From Campylobacteraceae bacterium (GTDB taxonomy: Bacteria > Campylobacterota > Campylobacteria > Campylobacterales > Sulfurovaceae), in contig JALVUD010000002.1 of assembly GCA_027035765.1 (NCBI GenBank), positions 106,704 to 170,703 of the forward strand: a stretch of 64,000 bases of DNA. Direction: 5' to 3'. The notes beneath the pieces are model-generated. The model made no database searches, was not told the origin of the DNA, and was given only the letters and a program-made list of their open reading frames with translations. The stretch's first letter is position 1. Each line of letters starts with the position of its first letter. Shown piece by piece: positions 34,876 through 44,329 of this stretch. Both the position numbers and the translations under genes were made by a program.

Positions 34876-35423
34876 TGATCGGAGAGCATCTGCTGGAGAA
34901 GATCCGTCAGGATCTCGACCGCATCGATGATGAGAGTTTCCGCCATTTCGTCGATTATTTTCTTGAGGATCGCCGAGTCTTTGTCTGCGGAGCGGGACGA
35001 AGCGGGCTGGTCGGAAAGTGTTTCGCCATGCGGTTGATGCATCTGGGCGAGGAGGCCTTTGTCGTGGGAGAAACCAATACACCGGCCATCCGCAAAGGGG
35101 ATCTGCTGCTTTGCATCTCCGCCTCCGGTACCACCGACAGCGTTGTGAGTGCCGCCCAAAAGGCAGCCGGTCACGAAGCCACGATCCTCTCTCTCACTGC
35201 CAATCCGGAAGGACCTCTCCTCGCCTACTCCCGATTCGCCGTGATCATCGACTCCGACAAAAGCCCTGAAAAAGAGGCCGAGAAACCTTCTTCCCGTGCC
35301 ATCCCACTCGGGACTGCTTTTGAACTGACATCACTCATTTTTCTGGAATCGGTCATTTCGGAAATCATGCAACTCAAAGAGATCAGTGAATCGGAGATGA
35401 AAAATCGCCATACCAATCTCTAA
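34875..35423 (+). CDS. hxlB: 6-phospho-3-hexuloisomerase
   Basis: 182 aa SIS-fold isomerase converting hexulose 6-phosphate to fructose 6-phosphate. 'RVFVCGAGRSGLVGKCFAMR' and 'LLCISASGTTDSVVSAAQKA' are the sugar-phosphate loops, and 'AIPLGTAFELTSLIFLE' the C-terminal signature. With hxlA it forms a complete ribulose-monophosphate formaldehyde-fixing pair. Confidence 0.92.
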   Translation: MIGEHLLEKIRQDLDRIDDESFRHFVDYFLEDRRVFVCGAGRSGLVGKCFAMRLMHLGEEAFVVGETNTPAIRKGDLLLCISASGTTDSVVSAAQKAAGHEATILSLTANPEGPLLAYSRFAVIIDSDKSPEKEAEKPSSRAIPLGTAFELTSLIFLESVISEIMQLKEISESEMKNRHTNL

Positions 35424-35451
35424 TCCGTAATCTGCGGGAGATCTCTGCTCT

Positions 35452-35470
35452 GCACGATCAATGATCGTGC
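35452..35470. terminator. Palindrome between convergent hxlB and FTR genes
   Basis: Perfect 'GCACGATCA-a-TGATCGTGC'; overlaps the FTR stop codon. Possible bidirectional terminator without U-tract. Confidence 0.45.
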
Positions 35471-35796
35471 GTCGCGGCGTACTCCGGCGTGCAGAAGATC
35501 CCGCAGTGGCATTTCCCCTCTTCCGGCACCTCATGCTCGATGGCCGGTTTGCAGGGGCAGAGGCGGTTGTCGGCGCTGACGTGCTTGCCCTCCTCATTCT
35601 CGATCACCATGAAGCAGGGGCACCAGCGTTTGCCGTAGAGAAGCTTGTGCCGGGCCAGCCCCATCAGGACCCCTTCGTTGACCTCTTCATTGGGGTTGTA
35701 GACCCATCCGAACTGTTTGCAGACCTTGTCGGCGAACTTCTTGGTTTTCTCCAGCTCCTCCAGGAATTCCTCTGAACTCATATCGACCTGTTTCAT
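35458..35796 (-). CDS. Ferredoxin:thioredoxin reductase catalytic subunit
   Basis: 112 aa from Met 35796. Seven cysteines in the FTR-beta pattern: CPC (C59/C61), CPC (C80/C82), CHC (C96/C98) and C102. They bind a 4Fe-4S cluster next to the redox disulfide that passes ferredoxin electrons to thioredoxin. No variable (alpha) subunit, ferredoxin or thioredoxin gene is adjacent, as in other non-photosynthetic anaerobes with stand-alone FTR. Convergent with hxlB. Confidence 0.9.
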   Translation of the reverse strand: MKQVDMSSEEFLEELEKTKKFADKVCKQFGWVYNPNEEVNEGVLMGLARHKLLYGKRWCPCFMVIENEEGKHVSADNRLCPCKPAIEHEVPEEGKCHCGIFCTPEYAATHDH

Positions 35797-35822
35797 AGCC
35801 ACTCCTTTTTTTAGTTGATCTC

Positions 35823-38099
35823 TCAGCGCTCCGGCTCATCCAGCTTTTCAGCCACCAGTTTATTAACCACTTTAGGATTGGCTTTACCTCCGGTCGCTTT
35901 AAGCACCTGGCCCACGAAGAAACCGAAGAGCTTTTGGTTGCCTGCTTTGTACTTGGCTACGTTGTCGGGATTGGCGGCGATCACCTCTTCGATGACCGGC
36001 AGGATCTGCGCCGGGTCACTGATCTGGACCCAGCCCCGCTCTTCGACAATTTTGACCGGGGATTCGCCGCTTTGGGCCATCAGCTCGAAGAGCTCTTTGG
36101 CGATTTTGCTGGAGACGGTCTCTTCATCGATCATTTTAGCGAGCCGGGCGATCCCTTCGGGGGTGAAAGCCAACGCTTCCAATGATTTCTGCTTCAACTC
36201 CCTGGCCACCTCGTTGACCACCAGATTGGCCAGAGTCACGGGGCTGTTCTGCTCGGCAAGCGCCTGCTCGAAAAACTCCCGGAGCATCGCGTCACGGGCC
36301 AGAGTATTGGCAGCGGCCTTGCCGATACCCAATTCCCGGGTGTAACGCTCGTAGCGTGCCTGCTCCTCCTCGTTGAGAGGGGCGGCTTCTCCCTCGTTTG
36401 CCCCCTGCTTCGGTTTCGGTGCTTTGGACTCCGCTGCTTTGGGGGCGGGCTTGGAAGGCTGCTGCTTTTTACTCCAGGAGTCTTTGAGGCTGACGATCTT
36501 GTTGAAGACCGGATGCTCGTCGCTGGAGTCCACCGGATCGGGGTAGAAGTAACCCTGCCGCTCGAACTGGAAGCGTTCGTCGGGCTTCTCTTCGATCACC
36601 GCCCGTTCGACGTAGGCCCCTTTGACGATCTTCAGAGAATCGGGGTTGAGATCCTCGATGCCTTTGGGATTTTCGACCCGGAAGAGCCGGTCGTAGAGGC
36701 GCACTTCCACTTCATGAGCCGTTGCCGCATCGACCCAGTGGATGGCGCTTTTGACCTTGATGCCGCTGGTGTCGGCGCCGCTTTTGGAGTCGGGATAGTA
36801 CTCTGCGCGAATCTCGGTGATACGGCCGCTCTCATCTTTGATCACCTCATTGCAGCGGATGATGTAGGCGTGGCGCAGCCGCACCGGCTGATCGGGAGTG
36901 AGGCGGTAGTACCCCTTGGGCGGGTTCTCCGAAAAATCCTCCCGCTCGATATAGATCTCCCGGGAAAAAGGGAGCTTGCGGGAACCCTCTTTGGGGACGT
37001 CGTGGGGATAGTAGGAGGCTTCCAGCTCTTCGCTTCCTTTGTAGTTTTCGATCACCACCTTCAGAGGATCGAGAACGCACATCACCCGCGGGACCTTCAT
37101 ATTGAGATCGTCCCGGATGGCATGCTCCAGCTGAGCGACATCCACGACGGAGTTGGCCTTGGAGATGCCGATGCTGTTGCAGAAGTTGACGATGGACTCG
37201 GGAGTGTAGCCCCGGCGGCGATAGCCGGCGATGGTGGGCATGCGGGGGTCGTCCCAGCCGCTCACTTTGCCGCTGTCGACCAGCTCCTTGAGCTTGCGTT
37301 TGCTCATCACCGTATAGTTCATATTGAGCCGGGCGAATTCGTACTGATAGGGTCTCGGAGGCCCCAGGCGGAGCGTATCGAGGACCCAGTCGTAGAGAGC
37401 GCGGTTGTTCTCGAACTCCAGGGTGCAGAAGGAGTGGGTGATCCCCTCGATGTAGTCCGAGAGACAGTGGGCGAAATCGTACATGGGGTAGATGCACCAG
37501 GCATCACCGGTGCGCATATGATGGGCATGGCGGATGCGGTAGAGCAGCGGATCGCGCAGCTGCATATTGGGGGAGCTCATATCGATTTTGGCCCGCAACA
37601 CGTGTTCACCGTCTTTGAACTCTCCCCGGCGCATCCGCTCGAAAAGATCCAGGTTCTCCTCGACGCTGCGCTCGGCATAGCGGCTGCGTCGCCCGGGCTG
37701 TGTGACTGTTCCCCGATACTCCCGGATCTCCTCTTCGCTGAGGCTGTCCACGTAGGCTTTGCCCATTTTGATCAGCTGCACCGCATAGTCGTAGAGGCGC
37801 TGGAAATAGTCGGAGGTGTGGCGCACCGGACCGTCCCACTCGTAGCCCAGCCACCGGACCGCCTCTTCGATGGCCTGGGCATACTTCTCCTCTTCGGTCA
37901 CCGGGTTGGTATCGTCCATCCGCAGGTGGCAGCGCCCCCCGAAATCCCGGGCGATGCCGAAGTTGATGGTGATCGCTTTGGCATGTCCGATATGGGGAAA
38001 GCCGTTGGGCTCGGGAGGAAAGCGGGTCACCACCTCCTTGTATTTCCCCTCGGCCAGATCCCGCTCCACGATCGCGCGTAAAAAATCTTTCTTCTTCAT
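35823..38099 (-). CDS. glnS: Glutaminyl-tRNA synthetase with C-terminal GatB/YqeY-like domain
   Basis: 758 aa, about 200 longer than E. coli GlnRS. Class I motifs: HIGH as 'FPHIGHAKAI', KMSKS-like 'VMSKRKLKELV'; 'GDAWCIYPMYDFAHCLSDYI' and 'RRRGYTPESIVNFCNSIGIS' are GlnRS-specific. After the anticodon barrels, an Ala/Lys/Pro linker (about 560-585) leads to a helical tail ('VTLANLVVNEVARELKQK', 'LFGFFVGQVLKATGGKANP') like the tail of GatB and YqeY, as known in Deinococcus GlnRS. Its co-occurrence with gatC is discussed under findings. Confidence 0.93.
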   Translation of the reverse strand: MKKKDFLRAIVERDLAEGKYKEVVTRFPPEPNGFPHIGHAKAITINFGIARDFGGRCHLRMDDTNPVTEEEKYAQAIEEAVRWLGYEWDGPVRHTSDYFQRLYDYAVQLIKMGKAYVDSLSEEEIREYRGTVTQPGRRSRYAERSVEENLDLFERMRRGEFKDGEHVLRAKIDMSSPNMQLRDPLLYRIRHAHHMRTGDAWCIYPMYDFAHCLSDYIEGITHSFCTLEFENNRALYDWVLDTLRLGPPRPYQYEFARLNMNYTVMSKRKLKELVDSGKVSGWDDPRMPTIAGYRRRGYTPESIVNFCNSIGISKANSVVDVAQLEHAIRDDLNMKVPRVMCVLDPLKVVIENYKGSEELEASYYPHDVPKEGSRKLPFSREIYIEREDFSENPPKGYYRLTPDQPVRLRHAYIIRCNEVIKDESGRITEIRAEYYPDSKSGADTSGIKVKSAIHWVDAATAHEVEVRLYDRLFRVENPKGIEDLNPDSLKIVKGAYVERAVIEEKPDERFQFERQGYFYPDPVDSSDEHPVFNKIVSLKDSWSKKQQPSKPAPKAAESKAPKPKQGANEGEAAPLNEEEQARYERYTRELGIGKAAANTLARDAMLREFFEQALAEQNSPVTLANLVVNEVARELKQKSLEALAFTPEGIARLAKMIDEETVSSKIAKELFELMAQSGESPVKIVEERGWVQISDPAQILPVIEEVIAANPDNVAKYKAGNQKLFGFFVGQVLKATGGKANPKVVNKLVAEKLDEPER

Positions 38100-38179
38100 C
38101 CGCTTTGCACCTTTGTCTACAGAAACTCGTCTCGGAATCGTATTTTATCCAAGTTCCCCTCCATATCGCGATGATCCGT

Positions 38180-38210
38180 TTGTCTACAATTAAACTCCGA
38201 TGGATAAAAT
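38180..38210 (+). promoter_or_regulatory. Probable promoter of the two-component operon
   Basis: TTGTCT and TAAAAT with 19 bp spacing, just upstream of the regulator start. Confidence 0.4.
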
Positions 38211-38216
38211 ATCCCT

Positions 38217-38885
38217 ATGGAACAAAACAGCCAACGCCCTATCAAAATTCTGATGATCGAGGACGACCCCGAGTTTGCCGAACTGCTGAGCGAATACCTG
38301 GCCCAGTTCGGTATGGAAGTGACCAACTACGAGGACCCTTTCCTGGGCGTCAGCGCCGGGGTGCAGAACTACGATCTGCTGCTGCTGGACCTGACCCTGC
38401 CGGGGATGGACGGTCTGGAGGTCTGCGAAGAGGTGGTCCGCAAATACGACATCCCCGTCATCATCTCCTCCGCCCGCAGCGACGTGGAGGACAAGGTCAA
38501 GAGCCTGCAGCTGGGGGCCGACGACTACCTCCCCAAACCCTACGACCCCAAAGAGCTCCACGCCCGGATCCTCTCCCTGCTGCGGCGTTACAGCAAGGGC
38601 GGAGCCGGTCGCCCCGCACCCGCCAGTGCCTACGAGATCAGGGGGGATACCATCTACCACCACGGCCAGCCGCTCCATCTCACCCCTGCAGAGTTTGACA
38701 TCCTCTCCCAGCTGATCCGCAAACAGGGGATCACCCTCTCCCGGGAGCAGCTCATCAACGAATCGAGTGTCATGAGCGACAGCTCTACCAAGAGCCTGGA
38801 TGTGATCATCAGCAAGATCCGCTCCAAGCTGGGAGACCCCAAAGCGATCCAGGCGGTCCGCGGTGTCGGTTACAAGCTTGTTTGA
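38217..38885 (+). CDS. OmpR-family response regulator
   Basis: 222 aa. Receiver domain with acidic pocket E15/D16/D17, phospho-acceptor D58 ('LLLLDLTLPGMDGLEV'), K110 region 'DDYLPKPYDPKEL'; C-terminal winged helix ('LTPAEFDILSQLIRKQG', 'IQAVRGVGYKLV'). Resembles the acid-responsive ArsR-type regulators of Helicobacter/Campylobacter. It overlaps the kinase gene by 11-23 bp. Confidence 0.9.
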   Translation: MEQNSQRPIKILMIEDDPEFAELLSEYLAQFGMEVTNYEDPFLGVSAGVQNYDLLLLDLTLPGMDGLEVCEEVVRKYDIPVIISSARSDVEDKVKSLQLGADDYLPKPYDPKELHARILSLLRRYSKGGAGRPAPASAYEIRGDTIYHHGQPLHLTPAEFDILSQLIRKQGITLSREQLINESSVMSDSSTKSLDVIISKIRSKLGDPKAIQAVRGVGYKLV

Positions 38886-40086
38886 ACGGTTGCGCATCAC
38901 GTCGCTCAGGGCCAAGATCGATCTGGTCTTCCTGATTGCCGTTTTGCTGCTGGTGCTCCTCTTTGCCGCCCTCTGGAAACGATCCATCGACCGCTCTTTC
39001 CAGGAGATTCAGATGCAGGAGCGGGCCAACATCCACTATCTCTATCTCTACTACCTCAAAACCGGCAAGATCGACACCGACTATCTAGCCTCCCAGAATA
39101 TCCGGGTCGTCGATGTGGGAGGGAAAAATCTCAAACTCTATCGCCAGATCGCCCAAAAGGGCAAAAGCAAGAAATTCTCCGTGGTCAATCTGCGGCTCCA
39201 CCGCTACATCCTCATCAACAATGACCGTTTCAAACTGATCCTGGAGAACCTCAACAAACCCCGTTTCCCCCTGGAACTCTTCATCGCCTTTACCGGCGCG
39301 TTGGCGATGCTGCTGCTGCTCTATTTCTGGGTCATTCGTTCCATTCGACCCCTCAGCGAACTCAAGAAGAAGATCCTCCGCTTCTCCGAAGGAGATCTCA
39401 ACATCCACTGCCACAGTGATCGCAAGGACGAAATCGCCGAAGTGGCCAACGCCTTCGACCAGGCGGTGGAGACCATCCGGAATCTGCTTCGCTCCCGGCA
39501 GCTGCTGCTGCGGGCCATCATGCACGAACTCAAAACCCCCATCGCCAAAGGACGGCTGCTTTCGGAGATGATCGACGATCCGAAAAAGAGGGCCCGTTTT
39601 CATGCCATCTTCGAGCGGCTCAATCTCCTCATCGACGAATTTGCCAAGGTGGAGCAGATCACTTCCAAAAACTTTCAACCCGACTTCCACTCCTACAAAG
39701 CCAGCGACATTCTGGAAGGGAGCATCGACCTGCTGATGCTCGACGATCCGTCCCGCTATCTCCACACCGTCATCCGCAAAGATTTCACGCTGCGGGGGGA
39801 TTTTGAGCTTCTGACACTGGCCATCAAGAACCTCATCGACAACGCCATCAAATACTCCGCCGACCGTCATGCAGACATCCTGATCCGCGAACCGGAGATC
39901 CGGATCATCAACCGTGGCAAGGCTCTGCCGCATCCCATCGAGGAGTACTTCACCCCCTTTCACAGCTCCGAAGGGGGACTGGGACTGGGACTCTATATCG
40001 TCAAGAGCATTCTGGATCTTCACGGGATGGAGCTGATCTATCGGCACGAAGAGGGGAAAAACATCTTTGCGGTCATCGTGAAATAA
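38863..40086 (+). CDS. ArsS-like sensor histidine kinase
   Basis: 407 aa. TM1 (about 20-37), a roughly 100-residue periplasmic sensor with few Cys or His, TM2 (about 137-158), HAMP ('IRPLSELKKKILRFSEGD'), phospho-acceptor H221 in 'IMHELKTPIAKGRLL', and an ATPase with N-box 'LAIKNLIDNAIKYS' and G-box 'GGLGLGLYIVKSI'. Start could be GTG 38863 or TTG 38875, both inside the regulator gene. Probably senses an envelope signal such as pH. Confidence 0.9.
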   Translation: MSVTSLFERLRITSLRAKIDLVFLIAVLLLVLLFAALWKRSIDRSFQEIQMQERANIHYLYLYYLKTGKIDTDYLASQNIRVVDVGGKNLKLYRQIAQKGKSKKFSVVNLRLHRYILINNDRFKLILENLNKPRFPLELFIAFTGALAMLLLLYFWVIRSIRPLSELKKKILRFSEGDLNIHCHSDRKDEIAEVANAFDQAVETIRNLLRSRQLLLRAIMHELKTPIAKGRLLSEMIDDPKKRARFHAIFERLNLLIDEFAKVEQITSKNFQPDFHSYKASDILEGSIDLLMLDDPSRYLHTVIRKDFTLRGDFELLTLAIKNLIDNAIKYSADRHADILIREPEIRIINRGKALPHPIEEYFTPFHSSEGGLGLGLYIVKSILDLHGMELIYRHEEGKNIFAVIVK

Positions 40087-40140
40087 AATAGAATCCTCTG
40101 TTAAACCCAAAATTTGAGTTAAACCGATTGGACATCGTTT

Positions 40141-40221
40141 CGTTGTCCTGAACTTGATTCAGGATCCACAGCATTATGGGTGTTTGAAGCCCTTGATTCC
40201 GGATCGGATCCGGAATGACGG
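40141..40221. repeat. 81-bp bipartite palindromic repeat, copy 2
   Basis: 'CCTGAACTTGATTCAGG' hairpin, then 'TTCCGGATCGGATCCGGAA' hairpin; same length and order as 11783-11863. Confidence 0.8.
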
Positions 40222-40265
40222 GAGGGTTCAACAGGGAAGAATGAAACAGAAAGGGGAAGATATTC

Positions 40266-41600
40266 TTAGAACTCTTCTCCGATCATAAAGGCCAGTTCCA
40301 GCGCCTGGTTGGCATTGAGCCTCGGGTCGCACTGGGTGTGATAGCGATCCGCCAGTTTCTCTTCGGTGATGGGGCAGGAGGTACTGCCGGTGCATTCGGT
40401 GACATTCTCGCCGGTCATCTCCAGGTGGATCCCTCCGGCGACGGTCCCCTCCTGCTGATGAATTTCAAAGAACTGCCGAACTTCCGAGAGGATATTGTCG
40501 AAATCCCTGGTTTTGAATCCTGTGGAGGTCTTCTCCACGTTACCGTGCATGGGATCGATGGTCCAGACGACGTTTCGTTTGGCCTCTTTGACCGCCTGCA
40601 GCAGCGGAGGATAGAGTTCGGAGATTTTGTCAGCGCCCATCCGGACGATCAGATTGAGCCGTCCTTCCTCGTTGGCGGGATTGAGGGCATCGATCAGTTC
40701 GATCAGCTCATCGGGCTGCATAGTGGGGCCGACTTTGCAGCCGATGGGATTGTGGATCCCCCGGAAATATTCGATATGCGCGCCATCCAGATCCCGGGTC
40801 CGGTCGCCGATCCAGAGCATGTGGGCGGAGGTGTTGTACCACTGGTCCGTCAGACTGTCGATCCGGGTCAGTGCCTCTTCGTAGTTGAGCAGCAGCGCCT
40901 CGTGGGAGGTGTAGACAACCGTCTGGCGCAGCTGGGGAGCTGTCTGGCTGTTGATCCCCGCAGCGGCCAGGAACTTCATCGCCTTGTCGATCTGGCAGCT
41001 GAGCTCCTCGTAGCGCTTGCCCAGCGGGTGATCCTTGATGAAATCCAGGTTCCACTGATGCACCTGATTCAGATCCGCCAGTCCGCCCCGGGAAAAGGCC
41101 CGCAGCAGGTTCATCGTCGCCGCGGACTGGTAGTAGGCCCGCAGCATCCGACGGGGATCTGGCCGGCGCGCCTCTTCGGTGAAAGCGATATCATTGATGA
41201 TATCTCCCCGGTAGCTGGGGAGTTGCACTCCATCTTTCTCCTCGTAGTCGCTGGAGCGGGGCTTGGCGAACTGCCCGGCGATCCGGCCGATCTTGACGAC
41301 CGGTTTGCCGCTGGAGTATGTCATGACCACCGACATCTGCAGAATCAGTTTGAAGAGGTTCTTGATGGTCTCGGCATTGAAGGCGGCGAAACTCTCGGCA
41401 CAGTCACCCCCCTGGACGATAAAGGCCTCTCCCCGGCCGACGCGGGCCAAATCTTTTTGGAGATTGCGGGCTTCCCCGGCGAAGATCAGAGGAGGATAGC
41501 TCCGCAGCTCCTCCTCCACCGATCGAAGCAGTGCCTGGTTTTCATACTGAGGCTGCTGCTTGATGGGAAAATCTCGCCAGCTGCTGGGACTCCATTGCAT
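40266..41600 (-). CDS. Class II (plant-type) DAHP synthase
   Basis: 444 aa first enzyme of the shikimate pathway (PEP + erythrose 4-phosphate). '[13 protein letters not shown]', '[16 protein letters not shown]', '[14 protein letters not shown]', '[13 protein letters not shown]' and '[18 protein letters not shown]' are the class II blocks, including the metal-site Cys, His and Glu. Feeds trpE. The upstream gap contains a candidate promoter and operator-like palindromes. Confidence 0.95.
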   Translation of the reverse strand: MQWSPSSWRDFPIKQQPQYENQALLRSVEEELRSYPPLIFAGEARNLQKDLARVGRGEAFIVQGGDCAESFAAFNAETIKNLFKLILQMSVVMTYSSGKPVVKIGRIAGQFAKPRSSDYEEKDGVQLPSYRGDIINDIAFTEEARRPDPRRMLRAYYQSAATMNLLRAFSRGGLADLNQVHQWNLDFIKDHPLGKRYEELSCQIDKAMKFLAAAGINSQTAPQLRQTVVYTSHEALLLNYEEALTRIDSLTDQWYNTSAHMLWIGDRTRDLDGAHIEYFRGIHNPIGCKVGPTMQPDELIELIDALNPANEEGRLNLIVRMGADKISELYPPLLQAVKEAKRNVVWTIDPMHGNVEKTSTGFKTRDFDNILSEVRQFFEIHQQEGTVAGGIHLEMTGENVTECTGSTSCPITEEKLADRYHTQCDPRLNANQALELAFMIGEEF

Positions 41601-41925
41601 ACTCTATCCTTCTTTTCACACTGTGAATCATTCGTATTACTTGAAGGGAGATTATACCCAATCTCCCCGGGATACAAGTTTGAGGAAATTGAGAGAACCT
41701 GTAAGTGGAAGCTGAGAAGGAAGCGAGGGAGACTATACCCATTCTATGGTGTGTTTATAAAAATCTACAGGGTAATAAACGCTCCAAATCTTCCTGAGAA
41801 TCGGAACAATTGTATAGTGGATAAAGTTTCTTTTTTGAAGAAAAAATGCTCTATTCACGTGGTGAATAACCCGTGAAAAACTCCTATTAATAAATATATC
41901 CCATCAAATGGGGACCAGTTGAAAA
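41601..41925 (-). promoter_or_regulatory. DAHP synthase upstream region with -10 box and palindromes
   Basis: No ORF. Minus-strand TATAAT at 41651-41656 lies within stem 'GGAGATT..AATCTCC' (41647-41666). Palindrome 'TTCACAcTGTGAA' (41618-41630) sits just before the RBS, and 'ATTCACgtgGTGAAT' (41854-41868) further up. The 19 bp 'gggagattatacccaatct' recurs with few changes at 41728-41746. Confidence 0.45.
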
Positions 41926-42645
41926 TCAGAGTTTTTTTGCCCGGAAGGTGACGAAGTTTGCCCACTGGAAAATCGTATCGACATGGGTGAACCCGGCCTC
42001 CCGGCAGAGCCGGATATTCTCTTCGATTGTAAAGGGAATCAGCACATTTTCCAGCGCCTCGCGCTTGGCGGAGATCTCATAGTCGCTATATCCCTGCCGC
42101 CGCTTGTAGTCGTAGTAGATATCGATCATCGCTTTGTCCAGATAGCGGTCTTCGAAGACCACTTTTTCTGAAAAGTAGAACTCTCCCCCCTCATTGAGCC
42201 CTTCGTAGATCCGCCGGACCAGGGCGGGACGGTCAATAGGCCGGATGAACTGCAGGGTGTAGTTGGCCACCACCACATCTTCCGCTTCGATGGGAAAAGT
42301 CCGCAGATCCCCCTCGATCAGCTCGATATTCTCGGCCCCGAAGGCGGCGCACTTTTTTCTCGCCCGGTCGATCATCGCCGGTGAGTTGTCGATCCCCCGC
42401 AGAATCAGAGGGTATTCGGCGGCATTGTGGAGTGCCAGAAGCAGCCGGGCCGTAGAGGTCCCCAGATCCAGAATCCGCAACCCCTCTCTGTCCCGGGCCA
42501 GGATCAACCGAACGATCAGATCCATCACCTCTTCGTAATAGGGTACCGATCGATTGAGCATATCGTCGAAGACAGCCGCCACTGTCTCATCGAACTCGAA
42601 CTTCTTTCCGGGCGCTTCCCGAAAGACCCGGTCTTTCTGACTCAT
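41926..42645 (-). CDS. cmoA: Carboxy-S-adenosyl-L-methionine synthase
   Basis: 239 aa. CmoA makes carboxy-SAM from SAM and prephenate for cmo5U in tRNA wobble positions. '[20 protein letters not shown]', SAM motif '[15 protein letters not shown]' and '[15 protein letters not shown]' match the family. cmoB is not adjacent. Its start overlaps the 5'-nucleotidase stop by 4 bp. Confidence 0.9.
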   Translation of the reverse strand: MSQKDRVFREAPGKKFEFDETVAAVFDDMLNRSVPYYEEVMDLIVRLILARDREGLRILDLGTSTARLLLALHNAAEYPLILRGIDNSPAMIDRARKKCAAFGAENIELIEGDLRTFPIEAEDVVVANYTLQFIRPIDRPALVRRIYEGLNEGGEFYFSEKVVFEDRYLDKAMIDIYYDYKRRQGYSDYEISAKREALENVLIPFTIEENIRLCREAGFTHVDTIFQWANFVTFRAKKL

Positions 42646-43559
42646 CGCTTCCCCTTTTTGCTCCGCGATTTTTCGCTGCGGTAGGGAACCCGGGCGCTGG
42701 GAGTCTTGCGGCTGGTGCCTTCCAGATGAACATCCTGATCATCGAAAAAGATATCCGCACCGAAGGCTTTGACGATCCGGCGCTTCTCCACGCCCCCCAG
42801 AAAAAAGGCTTCATCCACCCGCACTCCCCAGGCATCAAACGTCCGGATCACCCGCTCGAAGGTGGAGAAGTTCCGGGCAGTAATCAGAGCCGTAGTGATG
42901 GGAGCTTTCTCCATGGGAAAGTGCTCCTGGATCCGGGAGATCACCTTGAGAAGTTTGGCGAAGGGGCCTTCGGGGAGAGGCTTTTTGGCATTGCGGCGTT
43001 CATGCTCCAGAAAGGCCTCCAGCCCCTGCTCCTTGTAGATCCGCTCCGAAGCGTCCGAGAAGAGCACCGCATCCCCGTCGAAGGCGATTCGGACCTCTTT
43101 GCCCTTTCGTTTGCGGTATTTTTTGGGGATGATCCGGGCGGCAGCCACCCCGGCATCGGTCGCCTCCTGCACATCCGCCTCGTGGGCCGAGAGGAAGAGG
43201 TCCACGTCAAAGGCCTTGAGGTAGCGGCTGATGGGCCGCCCCGCCGTCCATCCCGCCCGGTCGATGGCCAGACCGTAGTGTTCGATGGATTGTCGGATCC
43301 GCAGGCCGGTAGCGGCATTGTTGCGGGAGAGGATGATCACTTCGATAATCGGCTCGTCGAAATGGCGGTTGATCCGCAGCAGGTTTTTGACGAAGCCGAA
43401 AGCGGCCCCCCGACCCAGGATCCGGTTTTCATGGCCGATCTGGTGGCGATAGTACTCTTCGATCCCCTTCTTTTCGAAAAGACGGTTCTCCTCCTCCAGG
43501 TCAAAAAGGGCCCGGGAGGAGATGGCGACGACGAGTTTCTCTTTCAGATCATAGGCCAT
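42642..43559 (-). CDS. Cytosolic 5'-nucleotidase (cN-I-like, PF06189 family)
   Basis: 305 aa from Met 43559. '[16 protein letters not shown]', '[14 protein letters not shown]', '[17 protein letters not shown]' and '[15 protein letters not shown]' are the HAD-like blocks of the cN-I nucleotidase family, which dephosphorylates nucleoside monophosphates. The basic C-terminal tail (SRSKKGKR) is short. Upstream of, and coupled to, cmoA. Confidence 0.87.
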   Translation of the reverse strand: MAYDLKEKLVVAISSRALFDLEEENRLFEKKGIEEYYRHQIGHENRILGRGAAFGFVKNLLRINRHFDEPIIEVIILSRNNAATGLRIRQSIEHYGLAIDRAGWTAGRPISRYLKAFDVDLFLSAHEADVQEATDAGVAAARIIPKKYRKRKGKEVRIAFDGDAVLFSDASERIYKEQGLEAFLEHERRNAKKPLPEGPFAKLLKVISRIQEHFPMEKAPITTALITARNFSTFERVIRTFDAWGVRVDEAFFLGGVEKRRIVKAFGADIFFDDQDVHLEGTSRKTPSARVPYRSEKSRSKKGKR

Positions 43560-43596
43560 GCATCTCACTTTTTTGTTTTGATTTTATCATAAGCGT

Positions 43597-44301
43597 TCAG
43601 GCAGGCAGGGTGTAGACCAGAAACGCTTTGTCCGGCTCCTCGGCATAGAGCGTCACCGGATCCCGCTGCACCATTTCCGCCCCCAGCAATCCGGCGATCT
43701 CCTCCGGCGAATAATGATACTGTCGGATAGTCTGGGAGGATTTGCGCCAGCACTCGCCCTCCCTCTCGAAGAGGGTGAAATCCGCTTCATAAACGCCCGC
43801 TTCGAAATCGCTCTCGATCGCAACGAAACGTCTGTCGTCCTCCGCCGTAAAGGCCCCCACCGCCACCTCTTCGAAGCCGTAGAGGGTATTGAGGTCGCAG
43901 AGCAAAACGCCCCCGGGATTGAGCCGTTCTTTCAGGCAGTTCAAAAAAGCCGGAAGCTCTTCGGGGGAAAGATAGTTGAGCATATCGAAGACACAGGTGA
44001 CGACGTCATAACACTCCCTCACGTCGCAGAGATCGATACAACGGGCATCGACCCCCTGCTCCCCGGCCCGGCGGACCATCTCAGGGCTGAGATCGATCCC
44101 TTCGAAACGCACTTCGGGAAAGGCGCCCTGCAGCTGAACGATAAAATCCCCGCTCCCGCACCCCACATCCAGGAGCGAACGGAAATCGATCGCCTGCAAA
44201 GCCAGCAGGTAATGGGCATAGAGCCGCGGCGCCGCCTCTTTGACCCCCAGAAGGTCCTCCACTTTGGCATAGAGGTCAAGCGCGGAAGGAGTGTTGGACA
44301 T
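43597..44301 (-). CDS. Class I SAM-dependent methyltransferase
   Basis: 234 aa from Met 44301 with 'AAAGGAA' upstream; the 34 extra residues in the track ORF come from intergenic repeats. SAM motif 'LLDVGCGSGDFIVQL', acidic 'FEGIDLSPEMVRRA', post-I 'YDVVTCVFDMLNYL' and 'LNPGGVLLCDLNT'. Substrate unknown; small-molecule (UbiE/Methyltransf_25-like) type. Confidence 0.82.
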   Translation of the reverse strand: MSNTPSALDLYAKVEDLLGVKEAAPRLYAHYLLALQAIDFRSLLDVGCGSGDFIVQLQGAFPEVRFEGIDLSPEMVRRAGEQGVDARCIDLCDVRECYDVVTCVFDMLNYLSPEELPAFLNCLKERLNPGGVLLCDLNTLYGFEEVAVGAFTAEDDRRFVAIESDFEAGVYEADFTLFEREGECWRKSSQTIRQYHYSPEEIAGLLGAEMVQRDPVTLYAEEPDKAFLVYTLPA

Positions 44302-44329
44302 TTTTTTCCTTTGGGAAAAGGTGGGGGCT

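Noticed and set aside
36513-38081. 522-aa plus-strand ORF over glnS
   Set aside because: Antisense shadow; GlnRS motifs are intact on the minus strand.
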